Of a stretch of DNA of 64,000 nt, positions 38,960 through 46,280 are shown in pieces. Every line of letters begins with the position of its first letter. Position 1 is the first letter of the stretch. Made by a program: the position numbers and the translations under genes. The notes beneath the pieces are model-generated. The model did no database searches. It was given only the letters and a program-made list of their open reading frames with translations, and was not told the origin of the DNA. The stretch comes from Thermomonas fusca DSM 15424 (GTDB lineage Bacteria > Pseudomonadota > Gammaproteobacteria > Xanthomonadales > Xanthomonadaceae): positions 1 through 64,000 of the forward strand of contig NZ_AUIV01000008.1 of assembly GCF_000423885.1 (NCBI RefSeq). The letters run 5' to 3'.

Positions 38960-40172
38960 CGCCCTGCCCGCCGTTCACTTCCGCCCACAGCGTGCTGCTC
39001 ATCCCGAACAGCTTGATGAAGCCCTCCGCCTCTTCCACGCCCCAGTCGGCGCTCTGCGCGTAGGTCGCGCCCTTGGCGTGCAGCAGGTGCGGCGAACGCA
39101 CGGCGACGGCATCGACGCGGCCGCCGCTGGTGCGCAGCACCACTTCGCCGTTGACGGTGCGCTGCGAGGAGGCGAGGAACGCCTCGAGATCCGCCTTCAG
39201 CGGATCGTGGAAGAAGCCTTCATAGACCAGCTCCACCCACTTGCGCGCCACGTCCGGCTTGAAGCGGTTCTGCTGCTTGCTCAGCACCGCCTCCTCCAGC
39301 GCCCGGTGCGCGGCCAGCAGCGCGGCCAGGCCCGGCGCCTCGAACACGATGCGCCCTTTCAGGCCGATGGTGGTGTCGCCGGTATACATGCCGCGGCCGA
39401 CGCCGTACTGGGCGAACATGGTGTTGAGCTTGGCGAGGATCTTCTCGCCCGGCAGATCAAAGCCATCCAGCGCCACCGCCTCGCCGTTGACGAAGCGCAG
39501 GGTCACCTCCAGCACGTCCTCCGGCCACTGCGCACGACGCGCACACCAGCCGCGCGCGCCTTCGCCCGGCGCTTCCCAGGCGTCGATCTCGCCGCCGGAC
39601 ATGGTCACGCCCAGCAGGTTCTCGTTGATCGTGTAAGCCTTCTGCTTGGCGCGCACGCCGAAGCCGCGCTCCTCCAGATAGTCCTGCTCATACGCGCGGG
39701 TCTGGGTGTGCTCCTTCTGGATCTCGCGGATCGGCGCCACGATGCGGTAGTTGCCCTGCGACTTCACCGCCAGGTCGAAGCGGACCTGGTCGTTGCCCAT
39801 GCCGGTGCAGCCATGCGCGATCGCATTGGTGCCCAGCTCGGCGGCGCGCGCCAGCGCCGCATCGACGATCAGGTAGCGGTCGGACACCAGCAGCGGGTAC
39901 TGGCCCTGGTAACCCTCGCCGGCCCACACGAACGGCTTGACGAAACCGTCCCAGATCGCCGGACCGCCGTCCACGGTGACGTGGCTGGCCACGCCCAGCT
40001 CGGCGGCGCGCGCCTCGATGAACGCGCGCTCCTCGGCATCCACGCCGCCGGTATCGGCGAACACGGTGTGCACGTTCCAGCCCTGTTCCTTCAGGTAGGG
40101 CACGCAGAAACTGGTGTCGAGGCCGCCGGAGAAGGCAAGGACGATGTCGCGGGAGTCGTTGGGGGCAGTCAT
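38952..40172 (-). CDS. argG: Argininosuccinate synthase
   Basis: ArgG joins citrulline and aspartate with ATP. The 406-residue protein carries the PP-loop AFSGGLDTS (13-21), AHGCTGMGNDQVRFD and IVAPIREIQKEHTQTRAYEQDYLEERG. The ATG at 40172 has no clear Shine-Dalgarno. Upstream, between argF' and argG, the minus strand has CTCCTC followed by a C10 run (40194-40203), which is odd for a translation start. The argF'-argG gap is 43 bp, the largest within the operon. Confidence 0.96.
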   Translation of the reverse strand: MTAPNDSRDIVLAFSGGLDTSFCVPYLKEQGWNVHTVFADTGGVDAEERAFIEARAAELGVASHVTVDGGPAIWDGFVKPFVWAGEGYQGQYPLLVSDRYLIVDAALARAAELGTNAIAHGCTGMGNDQVRFDLAVKSQGNYRIVAPIREIQKEHTQTRAYEQDYLEERGFGVRAKQKAYTINENLLGVTMSGGEIDAWEAPGEGARGWCARRAQWPEDVLEVTLRFVNGEAVALDGFDLPGEKILAKLNTMFAQYGVGRGMYTGDTTIGLKGRIVFEAPGLAALLAAHRALEEAVLSKQQNRFKPDVARKWVELVYEGFFHDPLKADLEAFLASSQRTVNGEVVLRTSGGRVDAVAVRSPHLLHAKGATYAQSADWGVEEAEGFIKLFGMSSTLWAEVNGGQGGG

Positions 40173-40215
40173 GGGGGTGTCCGAGGGGAAGACGGGGGGG
40201 GGGAGGAGTTTCGGC

Positions 40216-41217
40216 TCAGCGCAGCAGCGCGGCCATCACGGCCTTCTGCACGTGCAGGCGGTTTTCGGCTTCGTCGATCGCGATGCAACGCGGGGAATCC
40301 ATCACCGCGTCGGTGGCCTTGACGTTGCGGCGCAGCGGCAGGCAGTGCGAGAACACGCCGTCGTTGGTCAGCGCCATCTTGGCTTCGTCGACGATGAAGT
40401 GCTTGTAGCGGTCGCGGATGGGCTGTTCCGGTTCCCAGTTGCCGAAGAACGGCAGCGCGCCCCAGCTCTTGGCGTAGACCACGTCGGCGCCGCTGTACGC
40501 GCTTTCGATGTCGTGGCTGACCTGGAACGAGCCGCCGCTTTCGGCCACGTTCCGCGCGGCCCAGCCCATGTAGCGCTCGTCCAGCACGTAGTCCGGCGTC
40601 GGGCACAGCAGGGTCACGTCCATGCCCATGCGGGTCGCGATCGTCAGCGCGGAGTTGGCGACCGCGGTGTTGAGCGGCTTGGGGTGGTAGGTCCAGGTCA
40701 GCACGTACTTCCTGCCGCGCAGGTCGGTGGTGCCGAAGTGCTCCTGCAGCGCCAGCGCGTGGGCCAGCTCCTGGCAGGGATGGGTGATGGTCTCCATGTT
40801 GATGACCGGCACCGTGGAGTACTTCGCGAACGCCTTGAGCACCCGGTCCTGGCGGTCCACCGACCAGTCGACGAACTTCGGGAACGCGCGCACGCCGATC
40901 AGGTCCACGTACCGCCCCAGCACCCGCGCCACCTCGGCGATGTGCTCCTCGGTGTCGCCGTCCATCACCGTGCCGAGGTCGAACTCGATCGGCCAGGCGT
41001 CCTTGCCTGGCTGTAGTACCACGGCGTGGCCGCCCAGCTGGAACGCGCCCAGCTCGAAGCTGGTGCGGGTGCGCATCGACGGGTTGAAGAACACCAGCGC
41101 GATCGAGCGCCCTTTCAATGCGTCGCCCAACTTGTTGCGCTTGAACGCGGCGGCCTGCGCCAGCAGCGCGTCCAGATCGGCGCGGCTCCAGTCCTGGGTA
41201 TTGAGGAAGTGCTTCAT
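40216..41217 (-). CDS. argF': N-acetylornithine carbamoyltransferase (AOTCase)
   Basis: AOTCase transfers carbamoyl phosphate to N-acetylornithine and replaces ornithine carbamoyltransferase in Xanthomonas-type pathways. The 333-residue protein has FFNPSMRTRTSFE (43-55) where ordinary ornithine enzymes have STRTR, an acidic E90/E91 in the 90s loop that in Xanthomonas AOTCase contacts the acetylated substrate, HPCQELAHALALQEHFG (146-162), and HCLPLRRNVKATD with K300 at the carboxylated-lysine position. It is the first gene of the operon and is preceded by a leader with a terminator hairpin, so attenuation is likely. Confidence 0.94.
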   Translation of the reverse strand: MKHFLNTQDWSRADLDALLAQAAAFKRNKLGDALKGRSIALVFFNPSMRTRTSFELGAFQLGGHAVVLQPGKDAWPIEFDLGTVMDGDTEEHIAEVARVLGRYVDLIGVRAFPKFVDWSVDRQDRVLKAFAKYSTVPVINMETITHPCQELAHALALQEHFGTTDLRGRKYVLTWTYHPKPLNTAVANSALTIATRMGMDVTLLCPTPDYVLDERYMGWAARNVAESGGSFQVSHDIESAYSGADVVYAKSWGALPFFGNWEPEQPIRDRYKHFIVDEAKMALTNDGVFSHCLPLRRNVKATDAVMDSPRCIAIDEAENRLHVQKAVMAALLR

Positions 41218-41282
41218 GGGGGGTGGGCTCGGTGGGAGGAAGTCTGGGGCTGGCCGCTACTGCGCATCCCGCACGCCAAAAC

Positions 41283-41310
41283 GCAAAAACCCAGCCTGGG
41301 GGCTGGGTTC
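41283..41310 (-). terminator. Intrinsic terminator in argF' leader, probable attenuator
   Basis: On the minus strand the stem GAACCCAGCC (41310-41301) pairs with GGCTGGGTT (41296-41288) around a CCCA loop and runs into TTTTTG, a 9-bp stem plus U tract. It lies 66 bp before the argF' start. Upstream, the segment GCTGGGT (41348-41342) at the end of the short reading frame can pair with the ACCCAGC of the 5' arm and so prevent the terminator. It could instead simply end transcription of the 41484-41927 gene. Confidence 0.72.
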
Positions 41311-41339
41311 GGATGGTGAAGCACGAGGACGCGTCCGGA

Positions 41340-41441
41340 TTACCCAGCAGGATGTGAGGGTTCCGGTCGGCGCGCGCGCGACGTCATGCCGGAGGCCATC
41401 CGGGCAGAGTCAGCGTGGCGCGTGGCGAGGTGGGCGTTCAT
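41340..41441 (-). CDS. Putative Arg leader peptide (33 residues)
   Basis: An in-frame ATG at 41441 gives 33 residues with Arg at positions 8, 14, 22, 24 and 25; internal ATGs at 41399 and 41387 give shorter versions (the latter 15 residues). The Arg cluster RARR is encoded CGC GCG CGC CGA. The stop TAA (41342-41340) overlaps the segment that can pair with the terminator arm. A ribosome stalled at the cluster would leave this segment free; one that reaches the stop would cover it. No clear Shine-Dalgarno exists. The candidate promoter would place the RNA start within a few bases of the ATG, so translation may be leaderless. Confidence 0.4.
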   Translation of the reverse strand: MNAHLATRHADSARMASGMTSRARRPEPSHPAG

Positions 41442-41450
41442 CGGGGCGGA

Positions 41451-41479
41451 ATGCTCGCATGCCGGCAGGCCCGGCGCAA
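41451..41479 (-). promoter_or_regulatory. argF': Candidate promoter of the arg-pro operon
   Basis: TTGCGC (41479-41474) and GAGCAT (41456-41451) lie 17 bp apart on the minus strand, just after the stop of the YcfJ-like gene. Matches are modest (TTG of the -35; A2, A5 and T6 of the -10), as is common in GC-rich genomes. The start site would be near 41441-41444. Confidence 0.35.
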
Positions 41480-41483
41480 GCGA

Positions 41484-41927
41484 TCAGTCGAACGACTGGG
41501 GGGCGATGGAAACCCGGATGCGCAGCCGGTTGCCGGGGTCGCGATCCATGCGGGTGCGGAACTTGCTGCCGCGGTACATGTAATCGACGTCGTAGGCGAT
41601 GGTGCGGCGATGCTCCTTGAGCACCGGCTCCATCCGGCAGCTGCTGGCCTCTTCGGCCTTGTCGGCGGCGCTGCGGCTGCGAACCGCGCTCATCACCCGC
41701 GCCAAGGTGGCGCTGATGGCGGGCTCGCGCGGGTCGCAGACCCGTTCCATCGCGGTGGTGCGCAGGGTCTGGTAGACCGGTCGCACCGACAGCACCTGCG
41801 CGTAGTCGTAACGCACGTTCTCGGCCGGCAGCACCACCTCGCGCGCGGTGTCCTGCGCGAACACCACGGCCGCCGCGAGCAGGCCCGCAGGCAGGCAGAA
41901 CGTGGCGAGGTTGCGGGTGAAGGACAT
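41484..41927 (-). CDS. YcfJ/UmoD-like secreted protein lacking the glycine zipper
   Basis: The 147-residue product has a signal peptide ending near VFAQ (24-25). The sequence then follows the pattern of YcfJ-type envelope proteins: YDYAQVLSVRPVYQTL, a Cys in ERVCDP, a second Cys in SSCRME, and a C-terminal IAYDVDYMYRGSKFRTRMDRDPGNRLRIRVSIAP. The glycine-zipper segment normally between the two halves is missing; a charged Ala/Arg stretch replaces it. Function unknown, probably periplasmic. It is divergent from cysS and just upstream of the arg leader, so its transcript could run into that leader. Confidence 0.65.
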   Translation of the reverse strand: MSFTRNLATFCLPAGLLAAAVVFAQDTAREVVLPAENVRYDYAQVLSVRPVYQTLRTTAMERVCDPREPAISATLARVMSAVRSRSAADKAEEASSCRMEPVLKEHRRTIAYDVDYMYRGSKFRTRMDRDPGNRLRIRVSIAPQSFD

Positions 41928-42031
41928 GCGCGGAGTTTATCGGCCCGCGGCAGCAACCGCCTGAATCGTCGCTGTCGCCGCGGCCGGCACTGCCCGCCCG
42001 CTACAATGGCGCACCCCACGCGCCCGCCGCC

Positions 42032-43423
42032 ATGAGCCCTTCGACGACCTCGCTGCATCTCTACAACACCCTGAGCCGCCGGACCGAACCGTTCGCACCG
42101 CTGTCGCCCGACTGCCCGACCATGTACGTGTGCGGGCCCACCGTCTACAACTACGTGCACATCGGCAACGCCCGCGGGCCGGTGGTGTTCGGGGTCCTGG
42201 CCGCGCTGCTGCGGCGCCGCTACGGCGGCCTGCGCTATGCCCGCAACATCACCGACGTGGACGACAAGATCAACGCCGCGGCGAAGGAGCTGGGCACGCC
42301 GATCTCCACGATCACCGACAAGTACGCCGCCGCCTACCGCGAGGACATGGCCGCATTGGGCGTTGTCGGCGAGTTCGCTCCGGATATCGAGCCGGCGGCC
42401 ACCGCGCACATGCCGCAGATGATCGCAATGATCGAGCGCCTGATCGCCGATGGCCACGCCTACGCGGCGGAAGGCCATGTGCTGTTCGCGGTGGGAAGCT
42501 TCGACGGCTACGGCAAGCTGTCGCGCCGAGACACCGACGAAATGCTGGCCGGCGCGCGGGTGGAAGTGGCCCCGTACAAGCGCGACGCCGGCGATTTCGT
42601 GCTGTGGAAGCCCTCCAGCGACGACCTGCCGGGCTGGGAATCGCCCTGGAGCCGCGGCCGTCCGGGCTGGCACATCGAATGCTCGGCGATGGCCGAAGCG
42701 CACCTGGGCGAGACCATCGACATCCACGCCGGCGGCGTGGACCTTGCGTTCCCGCACCACGAGAACGAAGTGGCGCAGAGCGAATGCGCGCACGGCGGCA
42801 AGCCGTTCGCGCGGTTCTGGCTGCACAACGGCATGCTGAACTTCGGCGGCGCCAAGATGGCCAAGTCGGTCGGCAACATCCAGCGCGTGCACGACCTGGT
42901 CCAGCGGCACCCGCCGGAAGCGCTGCGCTACGCGCTGCTGAGCGCCCACTACCGGCAGCCGCTGGAATGGTCGGACGGGCTGATCGAGCAGTGCGTGCGC
43001 ACGCTGGACCGGCTGTACGGAACCCTGCGCGATCTGGTCAATGTCGAAGCCGAGCCCGCCACCCCGACCAGCATCGAGGCTGCGCTGGACGATGACCTCA
43101 ACACCCCTGCCGCGTTGGCGGAAATCGCCCGCATCGCCGGCGAGGCGCGCAAGGCCGCATCGGCTGAAGAAAAAGCCGCACTGAAAACGCAGCTGCTGGG
43201 CGCAGGCAAGGTGCTGGGATTGTTGCAGCAGACTCCGGCGGAATGGTTCGCGCGCGGCGCTGACAATGGCGACGACGCCCGCATCCAGGGCCTGATCGAC
43301 GAACGCATCGAGGCGAAGAAGTCCCGCGACTTCGCTCGCGCCGACGCCATCCGCCAGCAGCTGGCCGACGAAGGCATCCTGCTGGAAGACACGCCGCAGG
43401 GTGTCAGATGGAAGCGCGCCTGA
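42032..43423 (+). CDS. cysS: Cysteinyl-tRNA synthetase
   Basis: CysS charges tRNA-Cys. The 463-residue protein has the zinc-site start MYVCGPTVYNYVHIGNARG, which includes the HIGH-type motif, further zinc ligands in the WHIECSAM and AFPHHENEVAQ segments, and the KMSKS-type motif KMAKS within GGAKMAKSVGN. A TACAAT box (42002-42007) sits 25 bp ahead of the ATG, suggesting a short leader. Confidence 0.97.
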   Translation: MSPSTTSLHLYNTLSRRTEPFAPLSPDCPTMYVCGPTVYNYVHIGNARGPVVFGVLAALLRRRYGGLRYARNITDVDDKINAAAKELGTPISTITDKYAAAYREDMAALGVVGEFAPDIEPAATAHMPQMIAMIERLIADGHAYAAEGHVLFAVGSFDGYGKLSRRDTDEMLAGARVEVAPYKRDAGDFVLWKPSSDDLPGWESPWSRGRPGWHIECSAMAEAHLGETIDIHAGGVDLAFPHHENEVAQSECAHGGKPFARFWLHNGMLNFGGAKMAKSVGNIQRVHDLVQRHPPEALRYALLSAHYRQPLEWSDGLIEQCVRTLDRLYGTLRDLVNVEAEPATPTSIEAALDDDLNTPAALAEIARIAGEARKAASAEEKAALKTQLLGAGKVLGLLQQTPAEWFARGADNGDDARIQGLIDERIEAKKSRDFARADAIRQQLADEGILLEDTPQGVRWKRA

Positions 43424-43463
43424 CGTTCCTTTCTCCCTTGCGAAACAGGGAGACATGATTTTC

Positions 43464-43562
43464 TCCTCCCCTTGCGCAGCAGGGGGAGGCCGGGAGGGGG
43501 TTCGCTTTTCCCACCGCAAGAGCACCCCTCCCCAACCCTCCCCTGCTACGCAAGGGAGGGGG
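43464..43562. repeat. Long imperfect inverted repeat in cysS-sufE gap
   Basis: Arm 1 (about 43464-43500) reads CTCCCCTTGCGCAGCAGGGG then GAGGCCGGGAGGGGG. Arm 2 (about 43524-43562) is its near-complement, ending GCTACGCAAGGGAGGGGG. The arms are about 36 bp with a 23-bp centre. A smaller hairpin, CTCCCTTGCGAAACAGGGAG (43433-43452), with the same core precedes it. Such CTCCC-TTGCG-CAGCAGGGAG elements recur between genes in related genomes (from memory). It may work as a terminator or be a small non-autonomous element. Confidence 0.7.
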
Positions 43563-43585
43563 CCCAGAACCAAGCCTGGATCAAC

Positions 43586-44029
43586 ATGACCAACACCCCC
43601 TTCCCGCACGAACCCAGCGCCGCCGACGCCCAGGCCGCCATTGCCGATGAATTCGGTTTCTTCGGCGACTGGTCGGAGCGCTACCAGTACCTGATCGACC
43701 TCGGCCGCAAGCTGCCCGAGTTCCCCGACGCATGGAAGACCGAGGAGCACCGCCTGCAGGGCTGCCAGTCGCTGGTCTGGATCGTGGCCGAGGGCGACGC
43801 CGGCCGGCTCGATTTCCACTCGATCAGCGATTCGGCCATCGTCTCCGGCCTGGTCTACCTGGCGCTGCGGGTGTACTCGGGTCGCAGCGCGGCGGAAATC
43901 ATCGCCACCGAGCCGGACTACATCGCCTCCATCGGCCTCTCCAAGCACCTTTCGCCGACCCGCAGCAACGGACTGGCCGCGCTGCTGGCCTTCATCCGCG
44001 AACGCGCCCGCGCCGCCCTGCCGGAATGA
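43586..44029 (+). CDS. sufE: SufE-type cysteine desulfurase acceptor
   Basis: SufE takes sulfur from the desulfurase SufS for Fe-S cluster assembly. The 147-residue protein has the active Cys C60 in HRLQGCQSLVWI, an early YLIDLGRKLPEFP and a later SAIVSGLVYLALRVYSGRSAAEI. No sufS or other suf gene is adjacent. The start at 43586 lies right after the inverted repeat; in-frame sequence before it is repeat-derived. The stop overlaps the MFS gene (ATGA). Confidence 0.93.
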   Translation: MTNTPFPHEPSAADAQAAIADEFGFFGDWSERYQYLIDLGRKLPEFPDAWKTEEHRLQGCQSLVWIVAEGDAGRLDFHSISDSAIVSGLVYLALRVYSGRSAAEIIATEPDYIASIGLSKHLSPTRSNGLAALLAFIRERARAALPE

Positions 44030-45255
44030 GCGCGGCGCCGGCCCCGCCGCTGCAAAGCCGCGGCTTCCGCTGGCTGCTGCTGTACCGGATCTGCACTCTG
44101 CTGTCCTACCAGATCGTCGCGGTGACGGTGGGCTGGCATATCTACGAAATCACCGGCGATCCGCTGGCGCTGGGCCTGGTGGGGCTGGCGGAAGTGGTGC
44201 CGTATTTCTGCATCGCCCCGTTCTCCGGCTATCTGGTCGACCACCTGCCGCGGCGCAAGCTGGGCGCGGCCGCCTGCACCCTGCTGGCGATCAATGCCGG
44301 TGTACTGGCGCTGATCGCCGCCGGCGGGCTGTCCGTCCACGGCACCTGGCCGATCTATCTGGCGGTGGCGGTGGGCGGCATCGGCCGCTCCTTCCTCGGC
44401 CCGGTCTACAACGCGCTGTTCGCGCGGGTGCTGGCGCGCCCGCAGTTCGGCCGCGGCGCCAGTCTGGGCAGCGTGGTGTTCCAGGTCGGACTGGTGCTGG
44501 GCCCCGCCGCCGGCGGCGTGCTGGTGGGCTGGATGGGCAAGCCCGCGGCCTATGCGGTGGGAACGGGCTTCGCCCTGCTCGCGGCCGTCACCCTGCTGGC
44601 GACGCCGGTGTCCGAGCCGGCGCTGCCGCAGCAGCGCGGGCCGATCTTCCGAAGTATTGCCGAAGGCGCGCGCTTCGTCGCCGGCAACCAGATCATGCTG
44701 GGCGCGATGGCGCTGGACATGTTCTCGGTGCTGCTGGGCGGGGCGATGTCGATGCTGCCGGCCTTCATCAAGGACATCCTGCACGAAGGTCCGGAGGCGT
44801 TGGGCATCCTGCGCGCCGCCCCGGCGGTCGGCTCGATCATGATCGCGCTGTGGCTGACCCGCCACCCGCTGCAACGGCACGCCGGGCGGGTGCTGCTGCT
44901 GGCGGTGGCCTGCTTCGGCCTGTGCACGATGGCCTTCGCGCTGTCGCGGCACCTGTGGTTGTCGACCCTGCTGCTGGTGCTGTACGGCGTCTGCGACGGG
45001 GTTTCGGTGGTGATGCGCTCCACCATCATGCAGCTGGTCACCCCGGACGAAATGCGCGGGCGGGTGTCGTCGATCAACGGCATCTTCGTCAGCTCGTCGA
45101 ACGAGATGGGCGCGTTCTACGACGGCGTGATGGCGCGGCTGATGGGGCTGGTGCCGGCGATGATCGTCGGCGGCTTCGTGACCCTGGGGGTGGTGGCCAC
45201 CACCGCCCGGCTGGCGCCGCGACTGCGCCGGTTGGACCTGCGCGAACTGCAGTAA
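44026..45255 (+). CDS. MFS exporter (EntS-like)
   Basis: The 409-residue protein has 12 predicted helices in two halves. Motifs typical of the EntS/DHA3 group are VAVTVGWHIYEITGDPLALGLVGLAEVVPYF and GYLVDHLPRRKL (the MFS loop 2-3 signature), and later RSTIMQLVTPDEMRGRVSSINGIF. Family members export siderophores or drugs. The substrate is unknown here. Translation is coupled to sufE by a 4-bp overlap. A link with iron handling is tempting, since sufE precedes it and a ferredoxin follows, but this is inference. Confidence 0.88.
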   Translation: MSAAPAPPLQSRGFRWLLLYRICTLLSYQIVAVTVGWHIYEITGDPLALGLVGLAEVVPYFCIAPFSGYLVDHLPRRKLGAAACTLLAINAGVLALIAAGGLSVHGTWPIYLAVAVGGIGRSFLGPVYNALFARVLARPQFGRGASLGSVVFQVGLVLGPAAGGVLVGWMGKPAAYAVGTGFALLAAVTLLATPVSEPALPQQRGPIFRSIAEGARFVAGNQIMLGAMALDMFSVLLGGAMSMLPAFIKDILHEGPEALGILRAAPAVGSIMIALWLTRHPLQRHAGRVLLLAVACFGLCTMAFALSRHLWLSTLLLVLYGVCDGVSVVMRSTIMQLVTPDEMRGRVSSINGIFVSSSNEMGAFYDGVMARLMGLVPAMIVGGFVTLGVVATTARLAPRLRRLDLRELQ

Positions 45256-45313
45256 CCGGCGCCGCCCGCGTTAAACTAGCCGCCTCGCAGCAACGCTCCA
45301 CGGAATCCGCGCC

Positions 45314-45637
45314 ATGCCCTTCGTCGTCACCGAAAACTGCATCAAGTGCAAGCACACCGACTGCGTCGAAGTGTGCCCGGTCGATTGCTTCCACGAAGGC
45401 CCGAATTTCCTGGTGATCGACCCCGACGAGTGCATCGACTGCACCCTGTGCGAGCCGGAATGCCCGGTCGGCGCGATCTTCCCGGAAGAGGACGTCCCCG
45501 CCGGCCAGGAGCTCTTCGTCGGCCTGAATGCCGAACTGGCGAAGGAATGGCCGGTGCTGACCGTGCGCAAGGACCCGCCGGCCGACGCCGCGGAATGGGA
45601 CGGCAAGCCGAACAAGCTGCCGCTGCTGGAGCGCTGA
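45314..45637 (+). CDS. fdxA: Seven-iron ferredoxin FdxA
   Basis: A 107-residue ferredoxin with one 3Fe-4S and one 4Fe-4S site. The first Cys set is C9, C12, C17, C21 (ENCIKCKHTDCVEVCP) and the second C40, C43, C46, C50 (DECIDCTLCEPECPVG). The C-terminal tail (AKEWPVLTVRKDPPADAAEWDGKPNK) is that of the Azotobacter-type FdI family. A TAAACT box (45272-45277) lies 37 bp upstream and could be a -10 element. Confidence 0.95.
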   Translation: MPFVVTENCIKCKHTDCVEVCPVDCFHEGPNFLVIDPDECIDCTLCEPECPVGAIFPEEDVPAGQELFVGLNAELAKEWPVLTVRKDPPADAAEWDGKPNKLPLLER

Positions 45638-45646
45638 GCGCAACCA

Positions 45647-45751
45647 GCCCCCTGAGTCAGGGGGCGATTCGCGGCAAAGGCGCGAATGCGCGCTGCGCGA
45701 GACCCAGGGTTTGCATCGCAAACCCTGGGGGCAATTCAGGCAGCGCCTGAA
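45647..45751. repeat. Cluster of four consecutive hairpins between fdxA and bamC
   Basis: Four palindromes lie end to end: GCCCCCTGAGTCAGGGGGC (45647-45665); ATTCGCG with CGCGAAT (45667-45687, 7-base loop); CCCAGGGTTTGC with GCAAACCCTGGG (45703-45729, 3-base loop); and TTCAGGC with GCCTGAA (45735-45751). No strong U tract follows any of them. They separate two convergent genes, so they may halt transcription from both sides, or they may be a REP-like mobile element. Confidence 0.75.
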
Positions 45752-45752
45752 A

Positions 45753-46268
45753 TCACGGCGAGATGGCCGCCTTGAGCAGACCGATCAGCTTGCCCGCCGC
45801 CTCGCCGCTGGGCGGCAAGCCGCGCGGATCCACCGCCGAGACATAAGTGCCGTCGCCGGCCTTGGTCACGCGCACCAGGAACTTGCTGTCCATGTAGTCG
45901 ACGTCGTAGGTGCCGAGGATCTGCGCCTTGCTGGCGATCTTCACGCCGCTGGTGGCGGCCAACACGTCGCCGACCTTGGCGAACACCGCGTCACGCTCGC
46001 CCGCGGCGTTGAAGCCCACCGGCGCAACCGCGCCCGGGCGGGCCGCCTGGGCGCCGGAAGCGGTGACGCTGTTGCCAGCGGTCGGCAGCGCCATCGCCCG
46101 GTCGGCGGCGGGGCGGTCGAGGTCCGGCGGCACTTCCAGCGGACGCGATTCGCCGCTCTGGGTGTACAGCTCGTTCTTCTTCTTGAACCAGTGGCAGCCG
46201 GACAGGCTGGTCGCCAGCAGGATGGCGACAAGCGGGGCGGCCGTGGACGCGCGGAACATGCGATGCAT
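45753..46268 (-). CDS. bamC: BamC-like (NlpB) outer-membrane assembly lipoprotein
   Basis: BamC is a lipoprotein of the beta-barrel assembly machine. The 171-residue protein has a signal with the lipobox LSGC (near C25), then the conserved unstructured segment SRPLEVPPDLDRP that binds BamD, and a C-terminal domain with YDVDYMDSKFLVRV. It is half the length of E. coli BamC and seems to keep only one helix-grip domain. The gene follows dapA by 12 bp, as nlpB/dapX does in E. coli. The ATG at 46268 has AGGAG at a good distance. Confidence 0.82.
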   Translation of the reverse strand: MHRMFRASTAAPLVAILLATSLSGCHWFKKKNELYTQSGESRPLEVPPDLDRPAADRAMALPTAGNSVTASGAQAARPGAVAPVGFNAAGERDAVFAKVGDVLAATSGVKIASKAQILGTYDVDYMDSKFLVRVTKAGDGTYVSAVDPRGLPPSGEAAGKLIGLLKAAISP

Positions 46269-46280
46269 CTGGATCTCCTG

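Noticed and set aside
40216..41217. Ordinary ornithine carbamoyltransferase
   Set aside because: SMRTRT in place of STRTR, the E90/E91 loop and the LPLRRNVKATD lysine motif fit N-acetylornithine carbamoyltransferase.
43472..43586. N-terminal extension of SufE from 43472
   Set aside because: The extension is translated inverted repeat; the family start is at 43586.
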